Position numbers and translations under genes: made by a program
Assembly: GCA_900552445.1 (NCBI GenBank)
Contig: URZS01000040.1
Coordinates: 1-7,728 of the forward strand
Source: an uncultured Veillonella sp.
GTDB lineage: Bacteria; Bacillota; Negativicutes; Veillonellales; Veillonellaceae
DNA: 7,728 bases
Reading direction: 5' to 3'
Notes under the pieces: model-generated
Seen by the model: the letters and a program-made list of their open reading frames with translations, nothing else
Told to the model about the DNA's origin: nothing
The model's database searches: none
Shown: positions 1-6,556 of the stretch, one piece after another
Layout of the letters: each line of letters opens with the position of its first letter
How positions within the stretch are numbered: the stretch's first letter is position 1

Positions 1-34
1 GTGACTGGAGTTCAGACGTGTGCTCTTCCGATCT
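1..34. other. Illumina TruSeq adapter left on the contig end (artefact)
   Basis: The first 34 bases match the reverse complement of the TruSeq index (read 2) adapter, ending in the familiar GCTCTTCCGATCT. The same adapter lies inverted at the other end. It is library-construction sequence, not part of the genome. The first genomic base is 35. Confidence 0.98.
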
Positions 35-249
35 ACAGCTAACATGTAATCTTTTGGGAACTCTACACCTTCTAATGCAGCATAGATTTCCGTTCTATTA
101 CAGGTAGATAATATAACGCATTCTGATATACAGTCGAATTCATAGAGGCGGTTCAGTGCTGATGCTACCTCGTCCTTATCAAACGAGAAACGTTCACGCA
201 CCTCTACAGCGGCACTTCTATGATTTAGACCTAATACCACTAATTTCAT
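35..249 (-). CDS. hemA: Glutamyl-tRNA reductase, N-terminal 71 residues only (cut by contig end)
   Basis: Glutamyl-tRNA reductase makes glutamate-1-semialdehyde from Glu-tRNA(Glu) using NADPH, the first committed step of C5-pathway tetrapyrrole synthesis in the cytoplasm. The 71 residues seen hold the family's opening motif GLNHRSAAVEVRERF (residues 7–21) and STCNRTEIYA (48–57). Its cysteine falls at residue 50, the position of the catalytic nucleophile in characterised enzymes. The ATG at 249–247 has GAGGAG at 265–260 as its ribosome binding site, 10 nt upstream. The start lies inside the preceding precorrin-2 dehydrogenase gene (32-nt overlap), so the two are probably translationally coupled. 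The NADPH-binding and dimerisation domains are missing because the contig ends at the adapter; this is an assembly truncation, not a pseudogene. The frame stays open into the adapter, so any residues past 71 are false. Confidence 0.93.
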
Positions 250-865
250 GGTCAAGTTTCTCCTCTATAGTCGTCCACTCTCCCTTGAGAATGGCCTCAA
301 AAGTTTCTACGGTCAGATGTTCTCGCCAAAATTTCTGTCGATCCTCTGGAGTAGGAAGTAGTAACTTTACTTCTTCTCTAAATATTTTAAGTCTAGGCAT
401 AGCCTTTTGCAACTGACCATAACGATTCATCATATCTTGCCTTACGAGCCGATTGATACGAGGCCCTATGTTATTAGCGCTAATGGCGATATGAAGATCG
501 CCTAGTTCAAGGGACGAAGGAACAGTAAATCTGCACGCCTTAGGGTCATCACTGCGATTAGTCCAGACGCGGTGTTTTTTTCCCATCTTATATAACGTAT
601 CGTTTAATTCGCCATTATCTGTGCAGATAAAGAACAAACTGCTCGTTATAATGTGCTTTTCATCATCCATGTTGAAAGCACGGTCGTACCAAGTGATACG
701 ATCATCCTTTGCCCATTGGCTAATCCTCTCTGTTACAGTGGGAGCGATCACCACAATGTTGCCGGGCTCATCAATAAAGAGCTGCATTCGTCGCTCTGCG
801 ACCTCCCCGCCACCAACGAATAGGATTGTATCTTCAGTTGTAGGTTGAAATGTTATGGATACCAT
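218..865 (-). CDS. Precorrin-2 dehydrogenase / sirohydrochlorin ferrochelatase-like protein (Met8p/CysG-N type)
   Basis: A 215-residue protein resembling yeast Met8p and the N-terminal half of CysG, which oxidise precorrin-2 to sirohydrochlorin with NAD+ and, in some members, insert iron to give siroheme. The NAD-binding Rossmann loop is visible as LFVGGGEVAERR (residues 15–26). NRSDDPKACRFTVPS (103–117) matches the CysG segment NVVDAPKAASF, placing the catalytic aspartate at D106. HIAISANNIGPRINRLVR (125–142) corresponds to the family's dimerisation region. The length is normal for stand-alone members. The ATG at 865–863 has a modest SD (AGGA, 874–871). The gene starts 57 nt after ylmH, beyond a strong terminator, and overlaps hemA, so it belongs with the tetrapyrrole genes. 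Whether it is a dehydrogenase only (SirC-like) or also a chelatase cannot be told from sequence. Confidence 0.88.
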   Translation of the reverse strand: MVSITFQPTTEDTILFVGGGEVAERRMQLFIDEPGNIVVIAPTVTERISQWAKDDRITWYDRAFNMDDEKHIITSSLFFICTDNGELNDTLYKMGKKHRVWTNRSDDPKACRFTVPSSLELGDLHIAISANNIGPRINRLVRQDMMNRYGQLQKAMPRLKIFREEVKLLLPTPEDRQKFWREHLTVETFEAILKGEWTTIEEKLDHEISGIRSKS

Positions 866-883
866 GGCTGTCCTACTATATAT

Positions 884-915
884 AAAAAAATCGGCTTGAT
901 GGTCAAGCCGATTTT
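884..915 (-). terminator. Rho-independent terminator after ylmH
   Basis: A perfect inverted repeat (887–899 pairing with 903–915, 13 bp including flanking A/T pairs) has a 3-nt loop. On the minus strand it is followed by a run of seven T (890–884). It lies just past the ylmH stop codon (925–923) and closes the ylmE–sepF–proC–ylmH transcript. The plus-strand side also has four T, but no plus-strand gene uses it. Confidence 0.93.
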
Positions 916-922
916 CAATTGC

Positions 923-1708
923 CTACATGAATCGTTTCAGATATACGCCGATACGCCCCTTACGAGATGTACCTGTAATGGCTTCTACCTTCATTCGGCC
1001 ACGACCACGCATAGAGATAACATCCCCTTCTTTAACTTCTTGGGATGCACCCTTAGCTGGTTGCCAGTTTACTTGCAATAATCCTGCATTAATAGCGCTT
1101 ACCAATTTAGTACGAGACACGCTAAAACCAGAACTTGCCACCGCATCTAAGCGCAAGGAAGCAACTGTAGTGCGGACTTCTTTAATTTTTTCTTCTTTTG
1201 GTGCAATATCTGATAGCTCAATCGCCTCTACAGATACGGAAACCATAGCAATTTTTGTGAAGTTTTGAATCACAAAGTCTGCAACGCTTTCATCCACCAT
1301 AATTTGAGCGCCCCCTTGTTGAACGATAACGTCCCCAAATTTGGAGCGATCAATGCCAAGGCCCATCAAGGAGCCCAGCACATCGCGATGGGTAAGCAAT
1401 CGGAACCGTGGGTCCCAATTTACCTTAAGGGCCCGAATGCCCATGTCCACAGTACCGTTAAAGTCGCTATCTACAAAGGCGATGCGGATGCGTTCCGCCC
1501 CTTCATAGCCACCGTCTGTCTTAACGATAAGCTGTGGGTAGTTAGCCTTGATTGCATCCGCAATGACAAGACCTGCAGGGCTCGTAAAGTCCGCCACGCG
1601 ATAAGGGCGACCTTTTACAACCTGCTCAGCCAAGTCGAGCATACGACGAGATTCCTCACCGCTGCCACTGGCTTCAAAATATCGAATTAATTTACTAGTA
1701 TCTGCCAA
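923..1708 (-). CDS. ylmH: YlmH, S4-domain RNA-binding protein
   Basis: A 261-residue member of the YlmH family, found beside sepF in many Gram-positive bacteria. In Bacillus subtilis YlmH binds the ribosome and has been linked to ribosome-associated quality control, acting like its paralogue RqcP. The family core is visible as THRDVLGSLMGLGIDRSKFG (residues 106–125). The S4 RNA-binding domain is at about 184–242, with the signature LRLDAVASSGFSVSRTKLVS followed by INAGLLQVNW and EGDVISMRGRGR. The start is TTG (1708–1706), two nt after the proC stop, with GGGGAAA (1720–1714) as SD. Residues 7–45 align with the B. subtilis N-terminus, so a later start is unlikely. It is the last gene before the terminator; divIVA, which follows ylmH in Bacillus, is absent here. 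Confidence 0.93.
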   Translation of the reverse strand: MADTSKLIRYFEASGSGEESRRMLDLAEQVVKGRPYRVADFTSPAGLVIADAIKANYPQLIVKTDGGYEGAERIRIAFVDSDFNGTVDMGIRALKVNWDPRFRLLTHRDVLGSLMGLGIDRSKFGDVIVQQGGAQIMVDESVADFVIQNFTKIAMVSVSVEAIELSDIAPKEEKIKEVRTTVASLRLDAVASSGFSVSRTKLVSAINAGLLQVNWQPAKGASQEVKEGDVISMRGRGRMKVEAITGTSRKGRIGVYLKRFM

Positions 1709-1710
1709 AA

Positions 1711-2505
1711 TTATTTCCCCAATTCATTCGACCGAGCAAGACATGCTACTACGCCGTCTTGGAGAGCACTGCGAAGTCCACCTTTTTCCATGGCACCAAT
1801 ACCGGCAATGGTGGTGCCACCTGGACTAGTTACTTGATCTCGTAGTACTGCAGGATGATTGCCACTTTCAAGAGCCATCTTACCAGCACCGTACATCGTT
1901 TGAGCCGCTGCCTTGATTGCCAATTGACGCGGTAAACCGATGCGAACCCCCGCATCAGCTAAGGCATCGAGGATGACAAACATATAGCCAGGGCCTGCAC
2001 CAGATAGAGCGCCTAAGCGGTCTAAATCGGCTTCGCTTACCACGGCCACTTCGCCGACAGCCTCAAACAAGGCTTGTACAGCGCGACCTAAGTCAGTATT
2101 TACATCATCCCCTGCAAGAGCCGTCATGCCTGCACCGATAGAAGCCGGTGTATTTGGCATAGCTCTAAACCAGTTAGCTTGCGGAATCGCTGCATCAAGA
2201 GTATCTAAGGTGATACCTGCTGCAACGGAAATCATAACAGTCCCATAAGGTACTTCTTTTAACGTCTCTAATACAGATGGTAACACTTGTGGTTTTACAG
2301 CCAATAGAATAGTATTGTACTCGTTTACATTAGGCAATGTAGTATAACCTACTACACCGAGCTCCTCAGTAAGAGCCTTACATTGTTCTTCGCGACGCAC
2401 GAGAATGTGTGTATCACTTGCTTTCAACACGCCATGCTGTAATGCACCGCGCAATAGAGCGCCACCCATTGAGCCAACGCCTATACATAGGGTTTTACCT
2501 AACAT
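1711..2505 (-). CDS. proC: Pyrroline-5-carboxylate reductase
   Basis: ProC reduces 1-pyrroline-5-carboxylate to L-proline with NAD(P)H, the last step of proline synthesis. Counting from the chosen start, the dinucleotide-binding loop IGVGSMGGAL is at residues 8–17 and AVKPQ at 69–73. The substrate region FRAMPNTPASIGAGMTAL is at 113–130 and SGAGPGYMFVILDALADAG at 168–186. The ProC signature LRDQVTSPGGTTIAGI is at 221–236. The frame is open to an ATG at 2520–2518, but that codon has no SD. The ATG at 2505–2503 has GGTGG 8 nt upstream and places the Rossmann loop at the usual distance from the N-terminus, giving 264 residues, normal for the family. It sits between sepF and ylmH, where Bacillus has ylmG. 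Its link to division genes is positional, as with the yggS–proC pair of proteobacteria. Confidence 0.95.
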   Translation of the reverse strand: MLGKTLCIGVGSMGGALLRGALQHGVLKASDTHILVRREEQCKALTEELGVVGYTTLPNVNEYNTILLAVKPQVLPSVLETLKEVPYGTVMISVAAGITLDTLDAAIPQANWFRAMPNTPASIGAGMTALAGDDVNTDLGRAVQALFEAVGEVAVVSEADLDRLGALSGAGPGYMFVILDALADAGVRIGLPRQLAIKAAAQTMYGAGKMALESGNHPAVLRDQVTSPGGTTIAGIGAMEKGGLRSALQDGVVACLARSNELGK

Positions 2506-2510
2506 CGTTG

Positions 2511-2518
2511 TCACCACC
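2511..2518 (-). promoter_or_regulatory. Ribosome binding site deciding the proC start
   Basis: GGTGGTGA on the minus strand lies 8 nt (counted from GGTGG) before the ATG at 2505–2503. The upstream ATG at 2520 is preceded only by AT-rich sequence. This favours the shorter protein, by five residues. Confidence 0.55.
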
Positions 2519-2531
2519 ATTTATAGAGAAA

Positions 2532-3029
2532 TTATTTATTGTCCCAAGCGTATTCGTTTTGCTCAGTTTTGTTGCTGTCATTATCAGAATAATCAATGGA
2601 AATGTTTACAGGTACGCACATGAAAATGTCTTTACCTACTTTTTCCAATTTGCCATCCAATGCAAAAGTCGCACCAGATACGAAGTCCACAATACGAGCT
2701 GCTTCATGAGGATCTGTATTTTCAAAGTTGATCAATACAGGACGCATGTCGCGCAATTGATGTGTAATATTTTCAGAATCTTCAAATACTTTTGGTTCAA
2801 TTACAACTACTTTCATAGCTGTTGGACGTTGTGTCATCGTAGATTGGCCTCCTACCTTGCGTGGATGAAATTCAGATGCGCCGGATACTGGAGCTGCTGG
2901 AGCTACTGGTGTAGGTTCCGCCTCGTATTCCTCTTCATCTTCATAGTCATAATCATCATATTCATAGTCATCATCATTTTTGCCTAAGAATAAGTTTTTT
3001 GCTTTGTCTAAATAATCTCCCAATGCCAT
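2532..3029 (-). CDS. sepF: SepF, cell-division protein anchoring FtsZ to the membrane
   Basis: SepF bundles FtsZ filaments and tethers them to the membrane at the division site. Residues 1–16 (MALGDYLDKAKNLFLG) form the expected amphipathic membrane-targeting helix. Residues 19–36 are an unbroken run of only D, E and Y. A Pro/Ala-rich stretch follows (about 38–49). The folded SepF domain occupies about 72–147: VVVIEPKVFEDSENI, LRDMRPVLINFENTD, ARIVDFVSGATFALDG and VGKDIFMCVPVNISI, the last two including the conserved glycine region used for dimerisation and FtsZ binding. The last 15 or so residues are polar and probably disordered. The length of 165 is typical. A textbook SD (AGGAGG, 3043–3038) sits 8 nt before the ATG. 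It follows ylmE by 51 nt and precedes proC, within the conserved ylm neighbourhood. Confidence 0.95.
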   Translation of the reverse strand: MALGDYLDKAKNLFLGKNDDDYEYDDYDYEDEEEYEAEPTPVAPAAPVSGASEFHPRKVGGQSTMTQRPTAMKVVVIEPKVFEDSENITHQLRDMRPVLINFENTDPHEAARIVDFVSGATFALDGKLEKVGKDIFMCVPVNISIDYSDNDSNKTEQNEYAWDNK

Positions 3030-3080
3030 TTGGATTTCCTCCTAATACTTAACGCTATCGATTATCAGGCAACCCGAGCC

Positions 3081-3767
3081 TTAATCATACACACGTTCCC
3101 CAAAAATTGCTGTGCCTACACGAACGATGTTAGCCCCTTCTTCTAAAGCGACTTCAAAGTCGTGAGTCATCCCCATAGATAAATATTGAATCTGCCCCTC
3201 TTCAAAGTAGCCTTTCATATCCTCATACAAGGCGTTTGCTACGCGGAAGATTGGACGTGCTTCCTCTGGATCGTCGAAAAATGGCGCCATACACATCAAG
3301 CCCCGTACACGTACGTGAGGTAGTGTCTTAGCATAGTCTCGAATCTCTGGAAACTCCTCTACAGACATACCCGTTTTGGACGCTTCTCGAGCTACATTGA
3401 CTTGCAATAATACATCTTGCACCTTGTCGTGCTTTGTAGCGACCTTTTCGATTTCATCTAATAATTTACGGCTGTCTACAGAATGAATTAAATCAAACAT
3501 AGGCACCGCTTGACGCACCTTGTTGACCTGTAAATGGCCAATCAAGTGCCATGTTAATTGTGGCCCCTTATAGGTGAGCTGTTTTTCCTTGGCCTCTTGT
3601 ACTCGGTTTTCCCCTACATGAGTCACACCGAGACTAGCCGCCTCCTCTACAGCTGACACAGGGTGGTTTTTTGTAACCGCCACTAACAATGCTGTATCTA
3701 CGCGACCAACGCGCGCCATAGCATCTGCCATGCGCTGCTGTATTGCGTGTAGGGATTCTTCAATCAC
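3081..3767 (-). CDS. ylmE: YggS/YlmE family pyridoxal-phosphate-binding protein
   Basis: A member of the PLPBP (YggS/PROSC) family: a single-domain TIM barrel that binds pyridoxal phosphate without a known enzymatic reaction and helps keep vitamin B6 and amino/keto-acid pools balanced. Counting from the GTG start, the PLP lysine is K33 in AVTKNHP. GENRVQEAKEK is at 52–62, WHLIGHLQVNKV at 73–84, and the phosphate-binding end SMGMTHDFEVA…VRVGTAIFG at 197–223. The usual serine of SMGMS is a threonine here, a mild change. The frame is open to an ATG at 3806, but those codons lack an SD. The GTG at 3767–3765 has AAGGGGGG 7 nt upstream and gives MIEESLHAIQQRM…, the normal family N-terminus, and 228 residues. 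It is the first gene behind the promoter at 3829–3857. Confidence 0.93.
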   Translation of the reverse strand: MIEESLHAIQQRMADAMARVGRVDTALLVAVTKNHPVSAVEEAASLGVTHVGENRVQEAKEKQLTYKGPQLTWHLIGHLQVNKVRQAVPMFDLIHSVDSRKLLDEIEKVATKHDKVQDVLLQVNVAREASKTGMSVEEFPEIRDYAKTLPHVRVRGLMCMAPFFDDPEEARPIFRVANALYEDMKGYFEEGQIQYLSMGMTHDFEVALEEGANIVRVGTAIFGERVYD

Positions 3768-3774
3768 GTGAAAG

Positions 3775-3782
3775 CCCCCCTT
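3775..3782 (-). promoter_or_regulatory. Ribosome binding site setting the ylmE GTG start
   Basis: AAGGGGGG on the minus strand, 7 nt before the GTG at 3767–3765. It is the only SD-like sequence near any candidate ylmE start, and it removes the 13 extra residues of the longest open frame. Confidence 0.75.
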
Positions 3783-3828
3783 CAATCTATATATAGTAAT
3801 CATCAAATATATTTGTATAGACTATTCT

Positions 3829-3857
3829 ATTATATAGTATTTAGCCTTGAATGTACA
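3829..3857 (-). promoter_or_regulatory. Sigma-A-type promoter for ylmE–sepF–proC–ylmH
   Basis: On the minus strand, TGTACA (3857–3852, four of six matches to TTGACA) is followed after 17 nt by a perfect TATAAT (3834–3829). Transcription would start near 3822, giving a leader of about 55 nt before the ylmE GTG. It lies in the only sizeable gap between the rSAM–pgeF genes and ylmE. The gap (3768–3941) holds no small gene I can support and no convincing terminator. Confidence 0.7.
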
Positions 3858-3941
3858 TGATTTAGAGCTTATACACACCATAAATCCTTGCATGGATATG
3901 CTAAAAATCATCTGCTTTATTCTAATGATTGTGAAAGCTAA

Positions 3942-4799
3942 TTATGAGCGGTCTTGTAACATCCCAAAGAGTGCCATACGGCCTGTTGTTCCGGCTTCCC
4001 GGCGATAGGAATAGCAGTCGCTTTCAGTTACACTATCGGTACCTCCGATAGCAATATGTTCTTTAGGTACACCATTAGCGATGAGGCCTTCGGCGATAAA
4101 GTTCCATAAGTTAATATAGGCTTTATCTAATTTATCGCCAGGATAGTTAACCACATCAGCTGCGTTTCGCTCTGTCATAGCTCGCCAAGCTAATTCAAAG
4201 CGTTTTCCTAGCTCTACATCGACTTCAAAGGACTCAGGTCCAATACTAGGTCCAAGATATACATAGCAATCTTTGAACTCAGTACCGTAAGTTTCTTTCA
4301 TAGCCTCAATAGTAAGGACTGGCAAATGACCAATGGCTCCGCGCCAGCCTGCATGTACCGTAGCAATTGCATGATGCTTAGCATCGTAAATACCTACGCC
4401 TACGCAGTCAGCAGTGAATAAGAATAATGGCACATTGGGTAATCTTGTAAATACTGCATCACATTCAGCAATAGCCGTATCCTCCCCGAGGGCACCAGCA
4501 CCAACGAGGTTTTCTGTGATTTCTACGGCCTTAAGACCATGTACTTGATTACCGCAGGAAATACGCATCGGATCAACACCTAAATATTCCGCCACGATAG
4601 CTCGATTAGCTCGTACATTCTGAGCCTCATCCCCTACGTGAAAGGCTAAATTTAACGATTCATAAGGGGCCTTCGATACGCCACCATGACGATAGGTATC
4701 CCCCATAACAATGGGGAACTGTTCCGCCCAATTAGGTGCTTCATAGGACCAAGTACCATGAGGCCCTTTTACATCTATACGTTTTACAGATTCATTCAT
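3942..4799 (-). CDS. pgeF: YlmD/YfiH-type laccase-domain protein (peptidoglycan editing factor PgeF family)
   Basis: A 285-residue DUF152/Cu-oxidase_4 protein. The family is variously reported as polyphenol oxidase, purine-nucleoside phosphorylase/deaminase (human LACC1) and, in E. coli YfiH, an enzyme that keeps wrong amino acids out of peptidoglycan precursors; the role here is inferred only from family. Likely metal ligands are H87 in GNQVHG, C132 in FTADCVGVGIYD and H149 in ATVHAGWRG. LGPSIGPESFEV (182–193) and the C-terminal SYRREAGTTGRMA (264–276) complete the pattern, so the site looks intact and the length is normal. The ATG at 4799–4797 has an SD (AGGAGA, 4810–4805) that overlaps the stop of the radical SAM gene, implying coupled translation. 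In Bacillus the homologue ylmD precedes ylmE, as here, but here a promoter-bearing gap of 174 nt separates them. Confidence 0.92.
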   Translation of the reverse strand: MNESVKRIDVKGPHGTWSYEAPNWAEQFPIVMGDTYRHGGVSKAPYESLNLAFHVGDEAQNVRANRAIVAEYLGVDPMRISCGNQVHGLKAVEITENLVGAGALGEDTAIAECDAVFTRLPNVPLFLFTADCVGVGIYDAKHHAIATVHAGWRGAIGHLPVLTIEAMKETYGTEFKDCYVYLGPSIGPESFEVDVELGKRFELAWRAMTERNAADVVNYPGDKLDKAYINLWNFIAEGLIANGVPKEHIAIGGTDSVTESDCYSYRREAGTTGRMALFGMLQDRS

Positions 4800-4808
4800 G
4801 AGTATCTC

Positions 4809-6536
4809 CTATTTACACACACCACAACGTTTACAGCCTTGTACGCACGGTGGTGTATACGCTTCATCGATGGAGCGCTTCCATTCCATTTCAAGATAAC
4901 CCTCGTCCATGCCCATATCTAAGTGGCTCCATGGCAAGAATTCATCAAAGCTACGTTCACGATAGTTCATTTCGTCCATATCTAGGCCTGCTGCCTTCAA
5001 TTCAGCCTTGAAGGACTTGCTACCACGATCTGCGGCGCATGCGGCAATGACCGCACCTAAACGGCGGTCACCACGAGCGAGAACGCCTTGAATATACGCC
5101 TCTTTTGGAGACTCTACGAGCACCTCGATACGGCGATTCTTTTGTAGTGCCTTCTTAATATATTGTAGTTTTTTCTCTACTGTCTTTTGATTGTCCATGG
5201 CCATCCATTGGAACGGTGTAAAAGGCTTCGGAATAAATGGATTAATGCTGAGCGTTAACCGCCCTTTACATCCCACCTCCGCCATATGGGCCTGCGTCCG
5301 TTCTGCAAGGCCTACGATTGCTTCAATATCTTCGTCTGTTTCCGTAGGCAACCCAATCATAATATAGAGTCGCATATGTTGAATGCCAGACTTAGCAGAT
5401 AAGGTAGCAGCATTTTGCAAATGCTCTTCACTAATCCCTTTGTTGATAACTCTACGCAACCGTTCACTGCCCGTTTCGGGAGCAATGGTAATCGTCTTTT
5501 GACCACTGTCCGCCAAGCCATCTACTACGGCTTGCGTTAAGGAGTCCGCCCGCAAGGATGCACAAGAGTATCGCATATCTTTAGAGCGAATGTAATTAAC
5601 TAACTCATCTACCTCTGGATAATCAGAAATAGCGGCCCCCATAAGGCCTACCTTTTTACCTAATTTCTCTGCTCTATCTACGCCTTCTTTTAATATTTCC
5701 AAAGGTCGTACGCGAGGTACGCGGAAGCAATAGCCGGCCATACAGAATCGACAATGACGACCACAACCACGGGCTACCTCAATGATGTACATGGCGCCAA
5801 ACTCGGTATAGTTCGTAGCTACTACGGTTTCACCACCGCTAGTAAGCATTTCAAAATGACGTTTAATCGTCTTTGGCACACCTTCTGCAATATCATAACC
5901 TTTAAATGCACCGTCTTCACTGTAAATTGGCACGTACAAGGACGGTACGTATACGCCGGATACGTCTGCTAATTGGCGCAAAATAGCGTGGCGATCTAAA
6001 CCTTCCAGTTTGCCATCTCGAATGATATCGAGCACTCGACTAACGATGCCTTCCCCTTCACCGATGATAAAAGCATCGATAAAATCAGCAAAAGGCTCAG
6101 GGTTAAAGGTTGCACAAGGGCCACCGGCAATGACGATAGGATCGAACTCCGTCCGGTCTTTCCCCATAATCGGAACACGACCATGACGCAACATAAGAGG
6201 AATGTTGAAATAGTCCATCTCAAAGGTCACGTCAAAGGCCACTACATCGAATTGATGCATAGGCCGCTGTGTCTCAACACTCATCAACGGAGTCTTAGTC
6301 TTATCGTACGCTTCTAATTCCTTCTTCTCCGGCAAAAAGATACGTTCACATACGCTATCATGGCGTAAATTAATTTCCTCATAAATTATGTGGAGTCCAA
6401 GATTGCTCATGCCTACAAAATATGTATTAGGATAGACGATAGCCACCTTTTGCCCTGCATGAGGGTTTATGATTACCCTACTGTCTTCCTCTTTATAAAG
6501 TTCTTGTAATCGATCAATTAAATCTTTACGATTCAC
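4809..6536 (-). CDS. TIGR03960-type radical SAM protein with B12-binding-like N-terminus
   Basis: A 575-residue radical SAM protein of unknown function. The N-terminal part (about 29–165), with VAIVYPNTYFVGMSNLGL and VIAGGPCATFNPEPFADFID…GEGE, resembles the B12-binding-like fold placed before many radical SAM domains. The radical SAM core begins near 248. Its 4Fe-4S cysteines are C258, C262 and C265 in RGCGRHCRFC, followed by MGAAISDYPEVDEL, TIAPETGSERLRRVINKG and LYIMIGLPTETDEDI. A second cysteine group closes the protein (C564, C568, C571, C574 in CVQGCKRCGVC) and may bind another cluster or zinc. The start is GTG (6536–6534) with AAAGGGA at 6547–6541; the first residues match the family start as I recall it. 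It lies 20 nt after the DUF421 gene and 9 nt before pgeF. Related proteins are often fused or adjacent to a DUF2344 (TIGR03936) domain, which is absent here. Substrate unknown. Confidence 0.88.
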   Translation of the reverse strand: MNRKDLIDRLQELYKEEDSRVIINPHAGQKVAIVYPNTYFVGMSNLGLHIIYEEINLRHDSVCERIFLPEKKELEAYDKTKTPLMSVETQRPMHQFDVVAFDVTFEMDYFNIPLMLRHGRVPIMGKDRTEFDPIVIAGGPCATFNPEPFADFIDAFIIGEGEGIVSRVLDIIRDGKLEGLDRHAILRQLADVSGVYVPSLYVPIYSEDGAFKGYDIAEGVPKTIKRHFEMLTSGGETVVATNYTEFGAMYIIEVARGCGRHCRFCMAGYCFRVPRVRPLEILKEGVDRAEKLGKKVGLMGAAISDYPEVDELVNYIRSKDMRYSCASLRADSLTQAVVDGLADSGQKTITIAPETGSERLRRVINKGISEEHLQNAATLSAKSGIQHMRLYIMIGLPTETDEDIEAIVGLAERTQAHMAEVGCKGRLTLSINPFIPKPFTPFQWMAMDNQKTVEKKLQYIKKALQKNRRIEVLVESPKEAYIQGVLARGDRRLGAVIAACAADRGSKSFKAELKAAGLDMDEMNYRERSFDEFLPWSHLDMGMDEGYLEMEWKRSIDEAYTPPCVQGCKRCGVCK

Positions 6537-6556
6537 TAGTTCCCTTTCTCTATCTA

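Noticed and set aside
3030..3080. Possible regulatory hairpin between ylmE and sepF
   Set aside because: Only a three-base GGC/GCC pairing is visible; apart from the sepF SD nothing stands out.
3768..3806. Extra 13 N-terminal residues of YlmE from the ATG at 3806
   Set aside because: No ribosome binding site precedes that ATG, while the GTG at 3767 has a strong one and gives the normal family N-terminus.
3821..3838. Inverted repeat ACTAT–N8–ATAGT overlapping the ylmE −10 box, as a possible operator
   Set aside because: Five-base arms in very AT-rich DNA are expected by chance, and no regulator gene is nearby.
3903..3930. Possible terminator after pgeF: AATCAT…ATGATT followed by a few T on the minus strand
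   Set aside because: The stem is only six mostly A/T pairs with a 13-nt loop and a short T run, too weak to call.
156..6223. Open frames on the plus strand (for example 2409–2987, 1265–1690, 927–1268) and the minus-strand frame 5996–6223
   Set aside because: They lie opposite or inside well-supported genes in another frame, have no recognisable domains, and have composition expected of antisense translations.
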